Origin: Verrucomicrobiaceae bacterium UBA1938
Lineage (GTDB): Bacteria > Verrucomicrobiota > Verrucomicrobiia > Verrucomicrobiales > Verrucomicrobiaceae
Assembly: GCA_002336895.1 (NCBI GenBank)
Contig: DDFC01000026.1
Span: 1-64,000, forward strand
Length of the DNA: 64,000 bases
Direction: 5' to 3'
The notes below the pieces were generated by a model, which saw nothing but the letters and a program-made list of their open reading frames with translations, ran no database searches and was not told where the DNA came from. The translations under genes were made by a program, and so were the position numbers. Positions 8,880-20,300 of the stretch are shown here, in pieces; the first letter of the stretch is position 1, and each line of letters begins with the position of its first letter.

Positions 8880-9656
8880 ATGACATTGATTTTAAAGACG
8901 CTGCTGCATTTCTTACATCCCCTCTCCCTCGTCTGGCTCGTGCTTGGCGCCTGGTTGCTGCGCATGATCATCAGGCGGCGTTCTGCCGGCCTGTGGTTTC
9001 CTGGTGCGGCCTGGCTGCTGCTTTCCCTCGTCACCTGCACCCCTTTTTCCTCATGGCTCATCGCCGGACTCGAAAATCAAGTCACCAGCGTCAAGGTGGC
9101 GGAGCTGCCCCAGGCCGAGGCCATCGTGTGCCTGGGGGGCGGCTTCGTGCCCTCGCTCGTGGAACCTGCGGGCTTTCAACTGCAGTCGGGAGCCGACAGG
9201 CTGACCACCGCCTTGACCCTGGCCGTCAAGGGCAAGGCGCCCCTGCTGATCCTAGGCGGGGGAGGCTACCCGCATCAGGGGCGCGTTTTTTCCGAAGCTG
9301 ATGCGGTGGCCGACTACCTGCGCTCCCACTTGAGCCTCAAGACCGAACTGCTCAGCATGGGAGTCTGCGATGATACTCATGATGAAGCCGTCAAGGTGGC
9401 CGCTCTGGCCAGGGAGCGCGGACTGGACCTGCTGCTTCTCGTCACCAGCGCCAATCACATGCCGCGCACCCTGGCTGCTTTTCGGAAAGCCGGGATCAAT
9501 GTCATTCCCGTGCCGTGCAATTACATCGGCAGCATGAATCACCTTGGAGAGCAGCGCTGGCTGCATCTTCCCAGCGTGCGGGGGCTGGATGTATTCGGCG
9601 CCTGGCTTCACGAGACGGTCGGCTCCTGGGTATACTATGTTCGTGGCTGGATCTGA
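8880..9656 (+). CDS. YdcF/ElyC/SanA family envelope protein (DUF218)
   Basis: A 258-residue protein with two N-terminal membrane helices (about 10-27 and 36-54). A DUF218 Rossmann-like domain follows, with AEAIVCLGGG, GADRLTTALTL, PLLILGGGG, SEADAVADYL, DDTHDEAVKVAAL, LLLVTSANHMPR and AFRKAGINVIPVPC. Family members such as ElyC and SanA act in envelope biogenesis (peptidoglycan or lipid-carrier steps); the exact reaction is not settled. It is divergent from the VanZ-like gene and 188 bases before the first of the twin 249-residue genes. Its start lies just before the first membrane helix. Confidence 0.85.
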   Translation: MTLILKTLLHFLHPLSLVWLVLGAWLLRMIIRRRSAGLWFPGAAWLLLSLVTCTPFSSWLIAGLENQVTSVKVAELPQAEAIVCLGGGFVPSLVEPAGFQLQSGADRLTTALTLAVKGKAPLLILGGGGYPHQGRVFSEADAVADYLRSHLSLKTELLSMGVCDDTHDEAVKVAALARERGLDLLLLVTSANHMPRTLAAFRKAGINVIPVPCNYIGSMNHLGEQRWLHLPSVRGLDVFGAWLHETVGSWVYYVRGWI

Positions 9657-9832
9657 GTCCTGGAAAAGTGCACACGGGTGCCTCGCCCTGAACTCAGGTG
9701 TCTCATGCTCTGACGCCCGCCTGCATGGTCAGGGGAGAGATGTGCGATGCCAAAAGGCCGCCTTTCTCCGTCTTGCCGCCTGGGCTGCAACAATGCCAGT
9801 TGAAAAGTCAGAACTTATCCTATAATGAAAGT

Positions 9833-10610
9833 CTTCACCGAGTCATGAAAACCAATTTCTTGAAAGCCCTGCTGGTCCTGCTGCTGATTGGGGATCGGGC
9901 GAGTGCGACGCAGATAACCAACGCAGGGCCGAGCCTGAGTGTGATCCAGGGTGACAAGGCCACGTTCAGCGCGCAGTTTTTTGATGCGGACGGCAACTCG
10001 GGGGTGACATTGCGAGCGCTGCATGTGGCCAGCGGGCAGGCGATCGGGCAGTTTGCGAGGGACGACAGCAGCGGTGATTTGCAATGGAGCTGTGACACCA
10101 GTCCGCTGCCTGCGGGGAGCAATGCGGTGCAGTTGATAGCGACTGATGGAGCGGGAGCGAGCACGGTGGTGTCGTTTTCGTTGAACGTGACGGCGGCGAG
10201 TCCGGTGCAGCAGTGGAGGCAGACGTATTTTGGGAGCAGCCAGGACGGAGGAAACGCGGTGAACACGGCGGATCCTGACGGGGACGGGCTGAGCAACTAT
10301 GCGGAGTTTGCGTTTGGGACCAATCCTGTGAAGGGAGGGGGAGACATAGGCAGCAAGGTGCAGCTGGACGGGCCGAGCGGGAAGATGCGCGCGATATTTC
10401 GGCGTCGCAGCGACTACCTGAGCACGGGGGTGGCGTATGTGTATGAGTTCAGCAGCGATCTGCAGGAGTGGGAGGCCGTGGCCATCCCGCCGCAGGTGAT
10501 CAGTGATGACGGGGTGATGCAAAATCTCAGCGTGGAGTTCCCCGTGCTGTCCAACGGCCAGTCCAGCAGGTTTTTCCGCACCCGCCTCCCTTGAGTGCGG
10601 CGGGGCAGGG
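9833..10610 (+). repeat. Direct repeat, left copy (flanks the giant gene)
   Basis: A 778-base segment that matches 26410-27187 base for base apart from scattered substitutions. It begins at CTTCACCGA, 12 bases before the small gene, and ends about 16 bases after its stop (GAGTGCGG...AGGG). Start-to-start distance is 16,577 bases. The two copies lie in the same orientation on either side of the giant surface-protein gene. Confidence 0.85.
9845..10594 (+). CDS. Small secreted protein: Ig-like domain, calcium-binding motif and C-terminal domain (left twin)
   Basis: A 249-residue protein. The signal peptide is about residues 1-21 (MKTNFLKALLVLLLIGDRAS). An Ig-like beta domain (about 25-118) contains QGDKATFSAQFFDADG. 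A thrombospondin-type-3-like calcium loop follows (ADPDGDGLSNYAEFAFGTNP), then a domain with YEFSSDLQEWEAVA that ends in SSRFFRTRLP. That last arrangement is what commonly ends large secreted proteins of Verrucomicrobiota, but here it stands alone. The ATG at 9845 is chosen because the signal peptide starts there and the right twin begins at the same point. It differs from the right twin at only 13 residues. The role is unknown: a partner, anchor or duplicated tail of the giant protein is inference. Confidence 0.75.
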   Translation: MKTNFLKALLVLLLIGDRASATQITNAGPSLSVIQGDKATFSAQFFDADGNSGVTLRALHVASGQAIGQFARDDSSGDLQWSCDTSPLPAGSNAVQLIATDGAGASTVVSFSLNVTAASPVQQWRQTYFGSSQDGGNAVNTADPDGDGLSNYAEFAFGTNPVKGGGDIGSKVQLDGPSGKMRAIFRRRSDYLSTGVAYVYEFSSDLQEWEAVAIPPQVISDDGVMQNLSVEFPVLSNGQSSRFFRTRLP

Positions 10611-11393
10611 AATATCTTTAACCCTGTGATGGACGGGGTGCCAGTTTTGGCATGAATGCCCGGCTGCTGGGGATGGCTGTATTGCTTTATCCGTGTCGAA
10701 TTTCAGCCGCTTTTATAGGCGTTACCTTTTATGTATTATTCATAATTAAAGATAAGGCAGACCCTGGAAAAGCATGGTGCCAAGACGACGTAAAACTGGC
10801 TGTGGAAGGTTGGCATTCAGTCTTTTTTGCGAATATACTGCCAATCCTGAGGTTACAGCTTTTTCCCTTGATAACAGAGGGTTGCCTCGCTAGGTGGGTC
10901 GGTTTAGTTCTCTTGATTGCTGAAGCATTGGGAAGGTATAAATAGGCGTTCGGCTGTTCTTTTTGCTCATGATCCCCATCATTTCACAAGCTTTATTCAG
11001 TTCGCGCCCTTCCCGACGCGTTCGCTTTTGTGTCAGATTTTGGCGGAAAGTGGCTGATTTTGTGGCAAATGGCACCCCTATTGCGCTAATTTTGACTAGG
11101 TTGAGCTTGATTCTCAGACAAATACTTCTCCGCGTATTCTGCGTGGCGAGTCGATGTGTCTTATGACGAACATCCCTTTTTTTGACTTCATCACTAAAGC
11201 TACGTTTAGCATCCGGGCCTTCAACCGGCGTGGTGATCTTGCGTCGCGCGAAAGAAGCGGGGGGGCGTGGCTCGCCGGTCCTCCTCTCCGCTCGCACAAA
11301 CTGGCTGCGGCATCTTCAGCTCACGGCTTCTCAACCACTTTTGTTCACACTTCACTCGACTCTGTTCCCGGACGCTAGTCCCGCCTGACTCCC
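10595..11393 (+). promoter_or_regulatory. AT-richer leader region of the giant gene
   Basis: About 800 bases without a convincing gene. From about 10,670 to 11,200 the sequence is visibly AT-richer than its surroundings. An open frame at 10652-10945 (97 codons, two hydrophobic stretches) matches nothing I recognise. The stretch holds an RpoN-like promoter (11070-11084) and a weaker sigma70-like pair (TTGACT 11182-11187, 17 bases, TTTAGC 11205-11210). If the RpoN site is used, the transcript has a leader of about 300 bases. No Shine-Dalgarno site precedes the ATG at 11394. Confidence 0.45.
11057..11084 (+). promoter_or_regulatory. RpoN (sigma54)-like promoter upstream of the giant gene
   Basis: TGGCAC (11070-11075), five bases, TTGC (11081-11084) gives the exact GG-N10-GC spacing of -24/-12 promoters and matches all ten core positions. 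Immediately before it lies ATTTTGTGGCAA (11057-11068), a 12-base string that also occurs at 37136-37147 before another RpoN-like pair. Transcription would start near 11096. Sigma54 promoters need an activator; no activator gene is in the window. Confidence 0.45.
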
Positions 11394-14300
11394 ATGAAAA
11401 GCATCCTTACTCTGACCCGCGCCTTTGCTGCCATTTTGACGGCAGTGCTGTTCAGCCGCGGTACCCTGCAAGCTGCTGTCCTTACCTGGGACACTGTCAG
11501 CGGGGATGGTGGCGTCATTACAGGTGGCTCGGGCGCCTGGATTGACGCCAGTGGCAACTGGAACAACGGTTCTACGGATGTGCTCTGGAACAACGGCACG
11601 CCTGACAGCGCCATCTTCGGCGGGCTGGCTGGCACGATCACTCTGGGCGGTGGCATCACCGTCGGGAACATGACTTTCAACGCCGGCACGGGAAATTACA
11701 CGATCAATGGCTCCGGTAATGTGCTCACCCTCTCCAGTTCACTCATCACAGTCAACACGGATGCCACCATCGCTGCCATCCTCGGCGGTTCGACCGGCCT
11801 CACTGTGGCAGGCACGAACAAGCTGGTGCTTACCGCCGCCAGCACATTCACCGGTGATTTGAATATCAATTCGGGCACCCTCGAAATTTCCGGCGCAGGA
11901 TCTGTCCTCCAGGACAACAATGCCTCCACAGTCACTGTGGCATCAGGGGCCACGGCCCTGCTGAGCGGCAGCGCCAACAACGCCCTTGGCTGGGGCGGCA
12001 GCGGGATTTCGGGCTCCTATGAACAATGGGTGGTGGCCGGAACCATCAACAACACCGGGGGTGCTGCTCAGACGATTCCCTTTGGCGGTGTCACTCTGAA
12101 CGGGGGCACTCTTACCAGCAGCTCCGGCAATGCCACTTACGGCTCTTATCATGTGAATGCCAGCAGTGGTGTTATCACGGCCAATGGCGCGGGAAACACG
12201 ATCAGTGCCGTCGATGTTGGCATTGGCAATACCACGGCCACGATATCCACGCCGCTTGCAGGTGACACACTCACGACATCGAGTGTTTTCAGGGACATCG
12301 GCGGCGTCGGGGCTCTGACAAAGACCGGCGCTGGAACCATGATCATGACTGGTGCCAGCACCTACACCGGAGCCACAACTATCAGCGGTGGTGCTTTGCA
12401 GGTGGATGGCTCGCTGGCCTCCGGCAGCACCGTGGGTGTGGGAACGGCGGGTGCCCTGACGGGTTCGGGAACGGTCAGCGGCAACGTCACCCTCACAGGC
12501 AGCGGCGTTATCAACAAGAGCGGTGGCAGCATCGGCGGCACCTTGGGCGTCACTGGCGGCAACTGGAACGGCACGGGCAGCGTGACCGGTCTGGTGACCT
12601 CCAGCAGCGGAACCTTCACCATCGGCAGCGGAGCCAACCTGACGGCCAATGGCAACCTGAACGTGACCGGCGGCACTCTTGCCAGCGGCAGCGGCACGAG
12701 CACGATCACCGGCAGTGTGAACTACACCAGCGCCAGCAGCAGCACCTTCGGCGGTATCATCGCAGGCAGCGGCAAGACGGTGACGATGAACAATGCCTCG
12801 GGCAGTCTGACCCTGAGCGGTACCAATACCTACACCGGCGGCACGAATGTCACTGCGGGGACCATCGTCCTGGCAAACCAAAACGGTTTTGGCACTGGAA
12901 CTGTTACGCTGGCCGGCGGAGTGAATTTCAGCACGACGGGTTTTGAAGGTAACAATGTCGCCGGTGCTCTTCCCAATTCCTTCGTCCTCAGCGGCGGCAT
13001 GGTGAATGTGGACGTCAGCTTCTCCGGCCACAACGACATCTGGATCAACACAGCAGTCTCTGGAACCGGTGGTTTCTCGGTGACTTCCGGTGGTGGCATC
13101 ATGCGCTCGCCAGGACTCATGCTCTCCGGTGCCAAGACCTTCCAGGGAGGCGTGACAATAGGTGACAATGCTCGCGTGACGATCGACAACAACACCTCGC
13201 TCGGGACGGGTGGCTTGCGGGCGAACGGAGGCACTGACACGCTTCGTGTGGCTGGAAACGTATCCAACGTGGCGAATAACGCCGTGGTGGCCAGCGGTGC
13301 CACCTTGAGTGTCGAGGTGGACAGTGGCGTCAGTGCTGTCCTTTCCGGCGTGATCTCTTCCGAGGGGGGCGGTGGTGGCCTGACAAAGAACAGTGCAGGA
13401 ATACTGAGCCTGAGCGGTGCCAACACCTACACTGGCAACACGATCATCAGCGCAGGCACACTGCAGATCGGCGCTGGCGGCACGACGGGTTCTCTTTCCA
13501 CCAGCAGTGCCATCACCAACAACGCCACTTTGGAGTTTAATCGCACCAACACACTGACCCAAGGCACGGATTTTGCCAGTGTCATTAGTGGCAGTGGTGC
13601 GGTGTCCCAAGTGGGCAGCGGCACGACCGTCCTCTCCGGAGCGAACACCTACACTGGCGCGACATCCATCACCGCAGGTACCCTGCAAGTGAACGGATCG
13701 CTCGCTGCCAGCAGCACGGTGGGCGTGGGCACCGCAGGCACCTTGGCGGGCTCGGGGACGATCAATGGCAATGCGACGCTCACTGGCAGTGGGATCATCA
13801 ATCTGAGCGGCGGCACGATTGCTGGCACCTTGGGCGTCACTGGCGGCAACTGGAACGGTTCTGGGAGCGTGACGGGTCCGGTGACCTCCAGCAGCGGAAC
13901 CTTCACCATCGGCAGCGGTGCCAACCTGACGGCCAATGGCAACCTGAACGTGACGGGCGGCACTCTTGCCAGCGGCAGCGGCACGAGCACGATCACCGGC
14001 AGTGTGAACTACACCAGCGCCAGCAGCAGCACCTTCGGCGGCGTGATCGCAGGCAGCGGCAAGACCGTGACGATGAACAACGCGGCCTCGACTCTGACCT
14101 TGAGCGGAGCCAGCACCTACACCGGCACGACGACAGTGAGTGCGGGGGTGGTGAACATTCAAAACGCAACAGCCCTGGGCACTGTGGCCGGTGGTACGAG
14201 TGTGAGTTCAGGTGCTGCCTTGCAGATCCAGGGCGGCATTGTCGTGGGAGCCGAGGCCTTGACCTTGAACGGCACGGGGGTGAGCAATGACGGCGCACTG

Positions 14301-17300
14301 CGCACCATCAGCGGCACCAACACCTACGGCGGTCTGGTCACGCTGGGCAGCTCCACACGCATCAACTCCGATGCTGGCAGCACTTTGTATCTGACCAACA
14401 CGGGCACGATCACCGGCTCTGGGTTTGACCTCACAGCGGGTGGCGGAGGCAACACCACCATCGCCGGGATCATCGGCACCGGCACAGGTGCCGTGACCAA
14501 GGACGGCGCTGGCGATCTTTATCTGACGGGTGCCAACACCTACACCGGTACCACGACTATCAGTGGCGGCAGGCTGGTCATCGGCAGCGGCAACACGACG
14601 GGTTCGTTGTCCACCAGCAGCGCCATCGTCAACAACGCCACCCTGGCCTTCTGGCGCAGCAACACGCTGACCCAGGGCACGGACTTTGCCAGTGTGATCA
14701 GCGGCAGTGGTGCGGTGAGCCAGTCAGGCGTCGGCACGACGATCCTGAACGGTGCCAACACTTACACAGGAGCAACGACTGTGAGCACGGGCGTGCTGAA
14801 CATCCAGAACGCTGCAGCCCTGGGCACCACGGCTGCGGGAACCACCGTGCTGTCGGGAACGGCCTTGCAGATCCAGGGCGGCATCGTCGTGGGAGCCGAG
14901 GCCTTGACCTTGAACGGCACGGGGGTGAGCAATGACGGCGCACTGCGCACCATCAGCGGCACCAACACCTACGGCGGTCTGGTCACGCTGGGCAGCTCCA
15001 CACGCATTAACTCCGATGCTGGCAGCACGCTGTATCTGACCAACACGGGCACGATCACCGGCTCTGGGTTTGGCCTCACAGCGGGTGGCGCAGGCAACAC
15101 CACCATCGCCGGCATCATCGGCACTGGCACAGGAACCCTGACCAAAGACGGTGCTGGCGATCTCTATCTGACGGGTGCCAACACCTACACCGGTACCACG
15201 ACTATCAGTGGCGGCAGGCTGGTCATCGGCAGCGGCAGCACGACGGGTTCGTTGTCCACCAGCAGCGCCATTGTCAACAACGCCACCCTTGCCTTCTGGC
15301 GCAGCAACACGCTGACCCAGGGCACGGACTTTGCCAGTGTGATCAGCGGCAGTGGTGCGGTGAGTCAGACAGGCGTCGGCACGACGATCCTCAACGGTGC
15401 CAACACCTACACAGGAGCAACGACTGTGAGCACCGGCGTGCTGAACATCCAGAATGCCACTGCGCTGGGCAGCACGGCTGCGGGCACCACCGTGCTGTCA
15501 GGAACGGCCCTGCAGATCCAGGGCGGCATCACCGTGGGGGCCGAGGCCTTGACCTTGAACGGCACGGGGGTGAGCAATGACGGCGCACTGCGCAACATCA
15601 GCGGCACCAACACCTACGGCGGTCTGGTCACGCTGGGCAGCTCCACACGCATCAACTCCGATGCTGGCAGCACGTTGTATCTGACCAACACCGGCACGAT
15701 CACCGGATCAGGTTTTGACCTCACAGCGGGTGGCGCAGGCAACACCACCATCGCCGGCATCATCGGCACTGGCACGGGTGCCGTGACCAAGGACGGCGCT
15801 GGCGATCTTTATCTGACGGGTGCCAACACCTACACCGGCACGACTACCATCAGCGGCGGCAGGCTGGTCATCGGCAGCGGCAGCACGACGGGTTCGTTGT
15901 CCACCAGCAGCGCCATTGTCAACAACGCCACTCTTGCCTTCTGGCGCAGCAACACGCTGACCCAGGGCTCGGACTTTGCCAGTGTGATCAGCGGCAGCGG
16001 CGCAGTGAGTCAGTCAGGCGTCGGCACGACGATCCTCAACGGTGCCAACACCTACACAGGAGCAACGACTGTGAGCACCGGCGTGCTGAACATCCAGAAT
16101 GCCACTGCGCTGGGCAGCACGGCTGCGGGCACCACCGTGCTGTCGGGAACGGCCCTGCAGATCCAGGGCGGCATCACCGTGGGGGCCGAGGCCTTGACCT
16201 TGAACGGCACGGGGGTGAGCAATGACGGCGCACTGCGCAACATCAGCGGCACCAACACCTACGGCGGTCTGGTCACGCTGGGCAGCTCCACACGCATCAA
16301 CTCCGATGCTGGCGCGCTCACTCTCAGCAACACCGGAACGATCACCGGCTCCGGACTGGCGCTGACCGTCGGCGGAGCGGGGAACACGACGATCAACAGC
16401 ATCATCGGCACCGGCACAGGCACGCTGACCAAGGACGGTGCAGGAACCCTGACACTCACCGCCGCCAGCACCTACACCGGAGCGACGACTGTCACGGCCG
16501 GCAGCTTGCAGGTCGATGGCTCCCTGGCCTCCGGCAGTACTGTTGGAGTGGGCACCGCAGGCACGCTGAGTGGATCTGGCACCATCAATGGCAACACCAC
16601 GCTTACGGGCAGCGGCATCATCAACCTGAGCAGCGGCACAATCGGCGGCACCTTGGGAGTGACGGGTGGCAGCTGGAACGGCACGGGCAGCGTGACCGGT
16701 CTGGTGACCTCCAGCAGCGGAACCTTCACCATCGGCAGCGGAGCCAACCTGACGGCCAACGGCAACCTCAACGTGACCGGCGGCACCCTTGCCAGCGGCA
16801 GCGGCACGAGCACGATCACCGGCAGTGTGAACTACACCAGCGCCAGCAGCAGCACCTTTGGTGGCGTGATCGCGGGCAGCGGCAAGACGGTGACGATGAA
16901 CAACGCGGCATCAACGCTGACCCTCGGCGGCACCAACACGTACACGGGCACGACGACGGTGAGCGCGGGGATCTTGTCGGTCACGGGAGACATCAACAAC
17001 TCGGCGACGATAGCAGTCTCTGGCGGGCAGCTCACCACCAGCGGAGCTGACAAGCTGGCAAACGCAGCCGCAGTGACGGTGTCTGGGGGGACGCTGACGG
17101 TGGGGGGATCGGACACGATTGGCACGCTCACGATGAGCAGCGGCACGATTGGCGGCACAGCGACATTGACGGCAACGACCTACGACCTTAGCGGTGGCAC
17201 GGTGAATGGCAATCTGGGCACGGGCACGCTTAACAGCTCCGGCACGGTCGCCCTCAACGGCACCGCAGCGGCGACAGCGGTCAACGTCACCGCGGGCACG

Positions 17301-20300
17301 CTGACCCTCGGAGCTTCGAACCTCCTTGCCGATGGTGGGACGGTGACTGTCTCCGGCGGCGCTCTGGCTCTTGGAACCAGCAGCGACACGGTAAGCGTTT
17401 TCAACATGAGCAGCGGCTCGCTTACCGGCAGTGGCACACTCACTGCGACGACGTATGGATTGAGCGGAGGTACGGTGGGGGCCAACCTGGGCGCGGGAAC
17501 GATCAACAGCTCTGGTACGGTCGCTCTCAACGGCACTGCAGCGGCGACAGCAGTCAACGTCACGGCAGGCACGCTGACCCTGGGAGCCAGCAGCGCGGTC
17601 AACAGCGCCACCACCGTGGGAGTCAGTGGTGGCAGTCTGGTTCTTGGAGCGTCGAACCAGATCGGCAACAGCGCCACGGTAACGGTATCCGGCGGCACTT
17701 TGGCTATGGGGGCCAACAGTGACACGGTGGCTGCGGTCGCATTGACCTCTGGCAGCATCACCAGCAGCAGCGGCGTGCTGACCAGCACCGCAGCTTTCGA
17801 CATGCAGTCTGGCACGGTGAGCGCCATTTTGGGAGGCACCGCCGGCCTGACCAAGACGACAGCGGGTTCCGTCACTCTGAGTGGTGTGAACACCTACACG
17901 GGGGCCACGACCATCAGCGCAGGCACGCTGAGCGTGGGCAGCATCGGCAATGGTGGTGTGGCCGGAAACCTGGGCCAGGCCAGCAACGCCGCCTCCAACC
18001 TCGTCTTTGACGGCGGCACCCTGCAATACACCGGCAGCACCGCCACTTCCGACCGGGCCTTCACGATCAATGCCGGCAAGACGGCCACGATTGACACTGC
18101 GAATGGACTGACCTTGGCCGGTGCCACGGGGGCCGCAACAACCGGAGCCCTGACCAAGACCGGAGCAGGCACTCTGACTCTCACCGGTGCCAGCACCTAC
18201 AGCGGAACGACCACCATCAGCGCCGGGACGCTTGCTTTGAGCGGATCGGGAGCTCTTTCGGACAGCTCTGCGGTAAATGTCACCGGAGCGAGTGCTGTGT
18301 TTAATATTTCAGGGATCACGGCCTCGGGCGAGACGGTGGGTTCTTTGGCCGGGGTGGCTGGTTCATCGGTCGTTCTTGGTGGCAAGACCCTCACGGCTGG
18401 AGGGGATGGGACGTCCACTGCTTTCGACGGGGTGATCAGCGGCTCAGGCGGCAGTTTCACCAAAACGGGAGCTGGTACATTGACGCTGAGCGGCACTTCT
18501 GCCAACACCTACACGGGCACCACGACAGTGAGTGATGGTGTATTGCTGCTGAACAGAACGGGTGCCGCCGCCGAGAATGTGATCGCGGCAGGCGGCAGCG
18601 TCGTCATCAACACGGGCGGCACCTTGCGGCTGGGGACACAGACACAGATCAATGATGAGATAGTCAGTTTCAGCATCAACGGCGGCACCTTCGATCTGCA
18701 GGGTTTCGTCGAAGGGATGACTCCTCAGGTTTCGATGACAAATGGCTCCATCACCGGAGGTGCCTCGGGCTTCCTCCTTGCTCGTGGAGGCTACGCAGGC
18801 AGCGGCACCAACACGGTGTCAAAGTCGCTGTCCGTGCGTGCGGCTGATGCCAGCAGCGGAGTGTTCAGCATCTCAGGCGGGACGACCACGGTCAGCGGAG
18901 TCATTCAGACGGACGTGGGCGGGGCCGCAGGCATCTCAAAGACCGGAGCCGGGACGCTGGTGCTCTCGGGGGCAAATACCTTTGCAGGAAATGTGACGGT
19001 GGGTGCCGGCATCCTCAATATCCAGAACGCCACGGGTCTGGGCACCACGGCGGCGGGTACCTCCGTCAGCAATGGCGCCACCTTGCAGCTGCAGGGTGGG
19101 ATCACGGTGGGCGCTGAAGCTCTGACTTTGAATGGCGGCGCAGCCAGCGGCCAGACCGGCGCCTTGGTCAACGTCAGCGGCAGCAATACTTATGGGGGTG
19201 CGATCACCGTGGCGTCCAGCAGCTCCATTTCTGCAGCGAGCGGCTCCACGCTCACACTCACCGGCGGCGTCATCAAAAATGGCACCGTCGCGACTTTCAA
19301 CGGTGGCGGCACGATCAATGTGAACACAACGGCCATCAGTGGCTCCTCGGCCAATTCGGACCTTGTCATTGATGGAACGACGGTGAACCTGAACGTGGCC
19401 AACACCTACAACGGCCCGACATTCATCCGCAACAGCGGCACGCTCAACGCGAATGTGACCAATGCCCTGCCGACGGCCAACGGCCGCACCGCAGTGACCT
19501 TTGACGGCACGGGCACCTCGGTGCTGGCGCTGGGGGCCGACCAGTCGGTGGCGTCTCTGACATCGGCAGGAAGTGCCACGGTGACCCTGAATGCCAACAC
19601 GCTGACCATCGGCGGAAGCTCCGGCAGCACAACGTTTGCAGGGGCCATCGGCGGCACGGGCGGATTGACCAAGGACGGCGCAAGCACGCAAATCCTCAGC
19701 GCCAACAATGGTTATACGGGGGCTACAACGATCAGCGCCGGTAATCTGACGCTGCAGGGAACCTATGCCTCCAGCGGCTTTGCCATCTCTTCGGGAGCTA
19801 CGCTTGAATTCAATTCCGGTTCATCTTTGGATTATGGAACGACCACCTTCTCCGGAGCTGGAAAGCTTCTGAAGACCGGGACAGGTGAACTCAGGTGGGG
19901 AGGTAATGCTGCTACCTTCGCGCTGACTTCGGGGGCTCTTATCGACATCCAGGGCGGTTTGATGGTTGGGGGGAACTTTGCCAACGAAGTTTGGACGAAC
20001 AACAAGTCGGATTTGAACATCGCCAGCGGAGCCTTCTTTGCGGGTGTGGAAGCCAATGTCAGAGTCAATGCGCTGACTGGTGGCGGCACTCTTTCCACCG
20101 GTTACAGCGGCAGCGGCTACACGAGTTTGACGGTCGGGGTTGACAATGGAGGCGGCACTTTCTCAGGGAGCATTACTGATGGGGTCGCCAGTTTGGGTGG
20201 TTATTCTGATTTCGGGGGCGCTGTCGCCACCGGCAACCTGACCAAGGCTGGCACGGGAACCCAGGTGCTTTCTGGTGCAAACACCTATTCCGGCACCACC

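Noticed and set aside
10652..10945. 97-codon frame in the AT-rich leader
   Set aside because: It has two hydrophobic stretches but no recognisable family, no supporting start signal and no neighbour relation. It was kept only as a remark in the leader entry.
11943..14162. Long minus-strand open frame (739 codons) and several similar ones across 12-25 kb
   Set aside because: They run antisense to the giant gene, are biased to R, A, H, G and P or to V, P and L, and recur exactly with its DNA repeats. They are by-products of repetitive GC-rich coding sequence.
14113..16315. Possible CRISPR or satellite array
   Set aside because: The repeats are 645 bases long, head-to-tail without spacers and in frame with the surrounding gene, so they are coding repeats.
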